Of a DNA stretch of 64,000 nucleotides, positions 36,801 through 45,800 are shown piece after piece. The notes below the pieces were generated by a model. That model was not told the origin of the DNA. It was given only the letters and a program-made list of their open reading frames with translations, and did no database searches. The stretch is from Corbicula japonica (lineage: Eukaryota > Mollusca > Bivalvia > Venerida > Cyrenidae), in assembly GCA_038501625.1 (NCBI GenBank), contig JAZAYU010000005.1:2976001-3040000 (forward strand). The letters are read 5' to 3'. The stretch's first letter is position 1. Every line of letters begins with the position of its first letter. A program made the translations under genes and the position numbers.

Positions 36801-39800
36801 CACACGTTTACCTGGATGAACATGTACGGATGGACGGACAAGGGTAAAACAGTAAACCCCCTCTTCTTTGGAGCGGGGGTGTAAGAAAAATCAGTTATTC
36901 CATATTTATCATCCAATATCCTTCAGAAATATCAGAATAAAAACAAGCAAATATAAATATTAAGCGCCCCCTTTCTAAAAAAGATTAACACTCCTAGGGG
37001 GCTTTTGAAAGAAATTTCACAACCTGAACCATATATAAGGAAACTTGACAGCGAATGACCTTAAATTTTGACAAATCCTTAATTTTATTTCTTCTAGAAT
37101 TAATGCTTTAACATGACAATTAAACCCAAAGCTCTGACAATTATTACCATCAAAGTAATGCCACTAGACACTTGCCCATCCATATTCGAAAAATGTTACA
37201 CTTGCATTGTAACCGTACACAAGATGATACATTATGATGTTTTTCAGTAATCCAATTTATTGTTTAATCCATTGGCCAAGGGTAATTGAAGCAGATCAAT
37301 ACAAAACAGGCCATATTTTTACAATAATCACTGTCAGTCAGGTGCTTGTTTGATTGGGCGATCCTCGGATTTCCGAGATAATGAAAATTGCCCCACAGAT
37401 GACAATTTTATTTGTTCACAAAATTTTTAAAAGTATGTGAGCATTTTGGTTATATCCGTTAGTTAATGAGGATGGGTGAAATTCCACAGTGTGAAACTTG
37501 GCATGTATTGTACAACCAACACGTAACTCAAAACTGTGTAGTAAGCCAGTATTTACCTGAACATTGTTATTCATAATTTCTTGCCAGAACACCAGTCTCA
37601 AACCATTGGGTCTTTTTGCTGCTAGGCTCTTCAAATCTTTTATTACTCTGAAAACAGCACGATTTTAAAATAAGTGAAAGCGTATTTACAAATGTTAGTA
37701 TACAAATAAATGTATTTCATACTTTATTGCATCATTGAATATTACAGTTTTAAGACAAATGCTGAAGGAAAAGTTAAAACTAAAGAAATGCTGCTATTTA
37801 TGCTGCTATTTATAAATGCTTGTATTGACAAATATTGAACTTGATACTGCTTGCAGTCAAGTTAAAACAAGCAAATTCGTTGAATTTATATCTCCCGCCA
37901 AGTACTGGTTATTACTAACACAACAGCTGAAATCATAGGGCTTTATTTAGATATTTATTATGGATGGCAAAAAAGGTGAAAAAAAAACTTCAGATGGTGA
38001 AAAGGGTTGGGCAGCTCACCAGAATATAAAAATGAGACAAAAAGTCTTCAAGTTGTTGAAATGAAGAATGCAGTAGTAAAAATATAGTGCTGTATTTAAA
38101 AGAAATCTATGCAGAAGTTGCATAGAAGTAGCATATAAACGAAAACTACTCTATATGCATAGTGCATAACTTATCAAAGGGCCATAACTCTGTGTTAAAC
38201 GGTCAGACCAGAACAGGACAACAATATGGGCATCTTGTCTTGGTATTGATGGTTTCCATAGATTCCTGCTGAGAAATAGCAAGGAAACATCTCGTCTCAG
38301 TATTGATGTTTCCCAGAAAGTTTCATTTCAATCCATCGAGAAGTTGAAAAGAAATAGAGCGGAAACAAATACTGCTCTATTATGCATAAGTCATCAAAGG
38401 GCAATAACTCTGTGTTAAACAGTCTGACTGGAACAAGACAACAATATACACATCTCTTCTTGGTATTGATGTTTTCCAGAAATTTTCATTGAAATCCATT
38501 CAGTAGTTGCAGAGCAATAGCATGGAAATGAATACTGCTATACACTGCAACTCCGTTATATCGCGATCCGTTATATCGCGATATCCAATATATCGCGCTT
38601 GGTCCGTGGATCCCAATTTTTTTGCACATTTACAATGTATATGTTTGTTCATTCTTCGTGGGTGGTAAAAAAGATCAAATGATTAAGTCAACGTTGGCAA
38701 CAAATTCACGAAACGCACGCTTTTTCCGTGTCGTATTACGTCATTATCGGCGGTGGCTGTTTATTACATTTTGTATGCAGGGATTTAAGAGGTGATGTAC
38801 ACGTTCACCAGAAGATACAATTTAACATCAAACGTACGAAAATAGATTAGAGTTGTTTTTTTTTACAATTGTTGCTTCTGATTTGACATGAAACCCCCTT
38901 TGTGACGAACAATAGGTGCGAAAAACACCAAGCTGATACGTACTGGCAGAATTTTGTTCACGAGACAAACCGCAAATTAGTGACAATTAATGCAAGTTGC
39001 TAACCATAATAGGCATGAGCAGGAAACGTCAAAACAGTATGTTGTTTTGACATTACCTGCTCATCGACATATCAAGCTGGTAAACGACGGACGAGGACGA
39101 ACTAACATCGCCTACCATGACCGACCAACAGATCGACGATCAGTTGAAAGTACCGAAAACAATAATACCGCCGTTGGAAGACGGCGATCTTTGTTTTGTA
39201 CATTTGTACAATTAATTTCTTTTTTATTAAAAATAAAACTTAATAAATTATATTTATAAAAAAGTTGTTTTAAAACATTTGTCCAGCACGGAACGTGCTC
39301 CCTGAAGTACTCGTAGATCTCACGGCGTTTTAATTACGCAACACCGCGATATACATGCATCTGACAGCAAAAACAAATGAATTCTCCTTGTTTCAGCGCG
39401 ATTATTTACTTATATCGCGCTCCGTTTATATCGCGGTTGGCGGGCTTGGACCCCGAGGTCCGCGATATAATGGAGTTGCAGTGTATATGCATAATGCATA
39501 AGTTATCAAAGGGCCATAACTCTGTGTTCAACAGTCTGACTGGAACAAAACGACAATATGCGCATCTCCTCTTGGTATTAATGGTTCTCAGAAAGATTCA
39601 TTGAAACCCATCCGCTAGTTACAGAGAAATAGTGCGGAAATGAATACTGCTCTATATGCATAATGCATAAGTAATCAAAGGGCAATAACTCTGTGTTAAA
39701 TGATCTGACCGAAACAAGACAATGATATGCGCATCTCCTCTTGGTATAGATGGTTTTAAGCAAGTTTCATTGAAACCCATCCGCTAGTTACAGAGAAATA

Positions 39801-42800
39801 GAGCGGAACAAATACTGCTCTATATGCATAATGCATAAGTTAATGAAGGGCAATAACTCTGTGTTAAATGGTCTGACCGAAACAAGACAAAGATATGCGC
39901 AACTCCTCTTTGTATAGATGGTTTTCAGCAAGTTTCATTGAAATCCATTCAGTAGTTGCAGAGAAATAGCGCGGAAACGAACACTGCTCTATATGCATAA
40001 TGCATAAGTTATCAAACGGCAATAACTCTGTGTTAAATGGTCTGACTGGAACAAGACAACGATATGCGCATCTCCTCTTGGTATTGATGGTTCTCAGAAA
40101 GATTCATTGAAATCCATCCAGTGGTTGCAGAGAAATAGCTCGGAAACGAATACTGCCCTATATACATAATGCATAAGTTATCAAAGGGCCAAAACTCTGT
40201 GTTAAATGGTCTGACCGAAACAAGACAACGATATGCGCATCTCCTCTTGGTATAGATAGTTTGCAGCAAGTTTCATTGAAATCCATTCAGTAGTTGCAGA
40301 GAAATAACGTGGAAACGAATACTGCCCTATATACATAATGCATAGGTTATCAAAGGGCCATAACTCTGTGTTAAATGGTCTGACCGGAACAAGACGACGA
40401 TATGCGCATCTCCTCTTGGTACTGAAACTTCCTACAGAGTTTCGTTGAAATCCATTCAGTAGTTGCAGAGAAATAGCGCAGAAACGAATACTGCCCTATA
40501 TACATAATGCATAAGTTATCAAAGGGCCATAACTCTGTGTTAAATGGTCTGACCAGAACAAGACGATGATATGCGCATCTCCTCTCAGTACTGATACTTC
40601 CCACAGAGTTTCGTTGAAATCCATCCAGTGGTTGCAGAGAAATAGCCCGGAAACGAATACTGCCCTATATACATAATGCATAAGTTATCAAAGGGCCATA
40701 ACTCTGTGTTAAATCGTCTGACCGGAACAAGACGACGATATGCGCATCTCCTCTTGGTACTGATACTTCCCACAGAGTTTCGTTGAAATCCATCCAGTGG
40801 TTGCAGAGAAATAGCCCGGAAACGAAATTCGGACGGACACCGTGACGACGTGACACCGTGACGGACGGACAATGCCAAAACAATATCCCCCTCCCGATTT
40901 CATCGGCGGGGGATAATAAATTCTTAACAACAACTGCATCTTCACAGCTGTTTCAGCATAAAGATAAAATCACAACAGCATCTTCATAACGACATTTTGG
41001 ACAGACTGGCAGGCAGACGGACAGGTTTAAAGACGGTGTGATTACTATATGCCTCCCTTCGGGGAATAAAAATCTCAAAATATTCAGTATACAGGAAGTT
41101 GATGAGGAAGGAGCATAAAATCACTTTACACTATAATTATGGGACTTGGATAAAGCAATATGCAAAATATCAGGCTTCTGCATGTTATACTTGCTCAGAA
41201 AACTGCGACGGAAATTTCGTTACAGATGGACAGACTGACGGACGGACAGACAGATAGAGGGACAAGGGTAAAACAGTATACCCCCTTTTTCAAATCAGGG
41301 GTATAAATATTTATTATTTTTAGCTGCCCGAAAAAAGAGTTTTTACAGTATCTGACAAAATGTTAGGAAATTGCTGTATTATAGCAAACATAAAATTTCT
41401 GAAACAGTTTAAAACAAAGTGATGCTTCAAACACTATGTATTTCACCCTACCTGGTAACATAATATTCAAGGACTTTTCTGATATCATAACTGTAGTAGT
41501 AGGGATCTGTGTTGCGAGTCTCTGATTCAGGCTTGCCTTCCAGTTTGGACAGAAACTTTGTTATCTCTTGGTTAGACTGCCTGAAATACATAAACTAGAA
41601 CATTTATTGTGAAGTATTTTAAACTAATTTTACAACAAGAGACCGGTAAACTAGAAAATTTATTGTAAAGTATTTTAAACTAATTTATTACAAGAGACTG
41701 ATAAACTAGAACATTTATTGTAAAGTATTTTAAACTAATTTATTACAAGAGACTGGTAAACTAGAACATTTATTGTAAAGTATTTTAAATTAATTTTACA
41801 ACAAGAGACCGGTAAACTAGAACATTTATTGTAAAGTATTTTAATCTAATATTACAACAAGAGACTGGTAAACTAGAACTTTTTTGTAAAGTATTTTAAA
41901 CTGATTTTACAACAAAAGACTATTACAACAAGAGACTGGTAAACTAGAGCATTTTTGTTAAGTGTTTTAAACTTAAAGTTATGGACCAGATATGATTTTG
42001 CTTCACGGTCATGCTTTGATCTTGACCTTCAAGGTAGCAATCCTAATGTTGTGCATGAAGGTCTTCTCAATATAGTGATCATTTATGTAAAATAATTTTA
42101 ACATCCAACTATAAATAACAAAAAGTATGGACCAGACACGATTTTGCTTCAAGGTCATGCTGTGACCTTGATCTTCAAGGAAGCGACCCAAATGGTGCAC
42201 ATGAACTTCAAGGTAGATACCTGAATGTTGAGCATGACATGTCATCTCAGTATGACAATCATTTCTATGAAAATTTTTTAAAATGTGACTTCAAATAACA
42301 AAGTTATGGGCCAGACATGATTTTTCTTCAAGATTACACATTGATCTTGGCCTTAATGGTAGCATCCCTAACTTTGTGCATGAAGGTCTTCTCGATATGA
42401 TGATAATTTCTGCGAAATAATTTTAAAATCCATCTACATGAATATATAACAGTTTTTGGATTTTACTGCAAGGTCATGCTGTGATCTTGACTAGTGCTGA
42501 GGCAAGTATCCGAGTACTCGGATATACACGAATCCTATCAGAAAATTGGGCACGAATATTCGCCACTTCAAAGATCATTGAATCATGATCTTCTATCAAA
42601 ATATTTATTAAGCCGGGTAATTCTATGCTAAATGTTCATGAATCATGATCCGCAAAGTAATTTTTAACAATGCTTAGTGAAGACTTGAACTGGAAATTTT
42701 ATAAATGTCACTTTTGTAGAGCTATCTATAAGGTTTTATTCGGATGCAAGTCATCAAAAAGATTTCTGTATTTACGTTTAATTTTAAATATATTTGATAA

Positions 42801-45800
42801 AAGTTATCAAAGTCTTATCGTAAAAATTAACCGTGCCATTTCAAATTCGAAAGAAATATAATTATATATCAGTTCTAGCTGACATTTATTTGTTTGTAAC
42901 AAATCGCATAGCCACTTTGGTACAAAAATCCACCTGACAGAAATATATTTACATTAAATAAATGAAATACTTCGGTATTTCCATCATTAAATGTAAGTGA
43001 ACAGAATGGAAATTTTGTCTCACGGATGAAGCATATACTGTAGACAATAAATCTGTCAAATCATATGAACAAGCCTATGGGCATTGATCCTAATTTGTCA
43101 GTTAAACCAGGATTTAGTGTGTTGCCATTTGTTGGGTACAATGCTGTTTTGGTAACTATTAAAATTGTGCATTAATTTCTAAAAATAATAATTCTTTTTA
43201 TCTTAAGACTCTAAATTATTTCAACAATTGATTTGTGGCTCGAACTGTGAATTATTAGTCATGAATGATGGATAGGATCGGATCGCCACTAGCCCAACGA
43301 TCCGCAGCCCTAACCGTAAGCTACCAAAATGTTGCATGTGACTAGTCATCTCGACATGTTGATCATTTCTGTGAAATCATTTACAAAGTTATGGGCTGGA
43401 CACGAATGCAGGACTGACAAATATACTGACAGATGGATGGACAACATGACAAGTATGCTCCCCTGAACATCATTCGGGGAGCATTACAAGTATAGTGGAA
43501 AATGCATTTTATGTTATGCAGATCAAATACATTTTTTCAGAGTGTCAAACTTGTATGATGAATGTTTATCTCACACACAGTCATCTCCCTAGAAAAAAAA
43601 ACAAGTTCTGTCTTGAAGTTCCTGCAACTAACAATAAAATAATTGCTAATGTGAACTAAGACCAGCAACTGCTAAGGAAATATACAAACACTTTTGCTTA
43701 GTCTATTTCTAATTCAATCAATAAACTAAGACAGAGATTTCTGTATTGATGCACATCTTACCAGCAAGTCATTGGGACTTCATCCCCACCCAGATGTAGA
43801 TACTGGTCCTTGAATGAGTGCAGCACATCCTTGAAGAAATTCTTGAGGAATCGGAATGTCTCGTTTTTGCTAGGGTCCATAGGACCTAAATAACCATCAA
43901 CCGGGCGGTCACCCTGGTAACACTGAGTCAACAAGTCTGGTCGACTCAATCCCCAGGAGTAGGTATGACCTGAAAATACAAGTTTTAGAAGGTCATGTCA
44001 ATCCAATTTTATGTTGATTTGTTAAGCAAAATATATTTTCCCCAAACTGCCAGAGATCCAGCACAGAAACTGGAGTCACCAATCAGGCTGAAACTGATTT
44101 CAGTCTCCTCAAACTGAAGCTAGAGAGACTTGTCTCCAATGTCTATGTCATGTTTTGACAAGTTACATTGACATGAGGACTAATTTTGCAGCAAGTTGCA
44201 GTGAGACCACAGTATTTCTAAAAAAATGCCGACTTTTTAATTTTTGATGTTTTAAATGTACTTGAAATAAACCTTGATTTAAATTTTTATAACAAAAACA
44301 TAGGCAAATAGTTTCTCTATCAGAAACACTTTTTACAAAACATTTAACGCCAATTTTTGCAAAGTTATTCAAGTAACTGTTACAGTGAAACTTGTTTTAA
44401 GACAGCTACCACCAGGTGGCACATCTGATTTAGAAAGCATGTGATGTCATTCCCAAAATTTGGTACCCAGGCAACAATGATTTTAACAAAATTATGCAGT
44501 TTCAAGTTTCATTTTTTTGACATTGTTTTTCCACCATGGGCCCGAACTACATGTACCTTAAACCATTCAGCTTAAAGAGTTTGGAGACCAGTCTCAATTT
44601 AAACCATTGAGCTTAAAGAGTTTGGAGACCAGTCTCAATTTAAACCATTGAGCTTAAAGAGTTTGGAGAACAGTCTCAATTTAAACCATTGAGCTTAAAG
44701 AGTTTGGAGACCAGTCTCAATTTAAACCATTGAGCTTAAAGAGTTTGGAGACCAGTCTCAATTTAAACCATTGAGCTTAAAGAGTTCAGAGACCAGTCAC
44801 AATTTAAACCAATGTTTACTCAGTTGTAATAATCCTATTTTGCTGTGAAAAATAGCGAACAAAATTGTTTTTCAATGTGATTGTTGATCAAGAAATGGGT
44901 ACACTTAGATAAGTTGATTTTTAGAGTGAGTTAGAAAGTTTGATCTGATTTACTACCTTCTAGTCAAGATTTAACCATTTACTCCAGGAATTTGGCTATT
45001 GGACAAACAGTTTAGATCCAGATCATATTCCATTATGACATCTGGTCAGGATCTAAACTGTTCAGTTTTTCATTGATCAGGTTATTTCTAACAGTGTAGA
45101 TCCTGATCAGAGAGAACCAATGTACTAGTGCATCTTGATCTACACTGTTTGCACACATATAAACCGAGTGAAGGGTTAAGATGTTATGGCAAAAAAAATA
45201 CATCTAAATGCCAGTTCTTACCTGGGGTATCAAACTCTGGTTGCACTCGGATCCCTCTCAGACGTGCATATTCAATGATGTCAGCAACATCCTCAGGCAT
45301 GTAGACAAAAGACGGATGGAAAGCTCCCTAGTTAGAGAACATAACAAAATTTCATTAGTTTAAAAACAAATCCACCTGATTTTTTCATTAACATTATTTG
45401 GAAAAACGACTTTGTATTTTTTGCCAGTGGAGCGGAACGAACGGGTATGACTCATGAAGCCTACTCCACATAGCCCCAGTATACAGTCCCAGTGGATCCC
45501 AGTTTGGACAGTTATAAAAAATCATGGTTTAAATATGGGTTCTGAGGTTGACTCAGCATCAACAAACCAGAATGTTACCTTGGACACAGACCATGCCGGT
45601 TTACTATGGGTTCACCAAGTGATCTTACAGTTGCGAGAAGGAAGAGCTACAGTGATGCTCAGAATGTTCATGGAATAAGCTCCTGGCGAGACGGATCATG
45701 CTGGAAGAGCTACAGTGATGCTCAGGATCTTCTTGGAATAAGCTCCTGGCGAGACGGATCATGCCAGAAGAGCTACAGTTATGCTAAGGATCTTCTTGGA

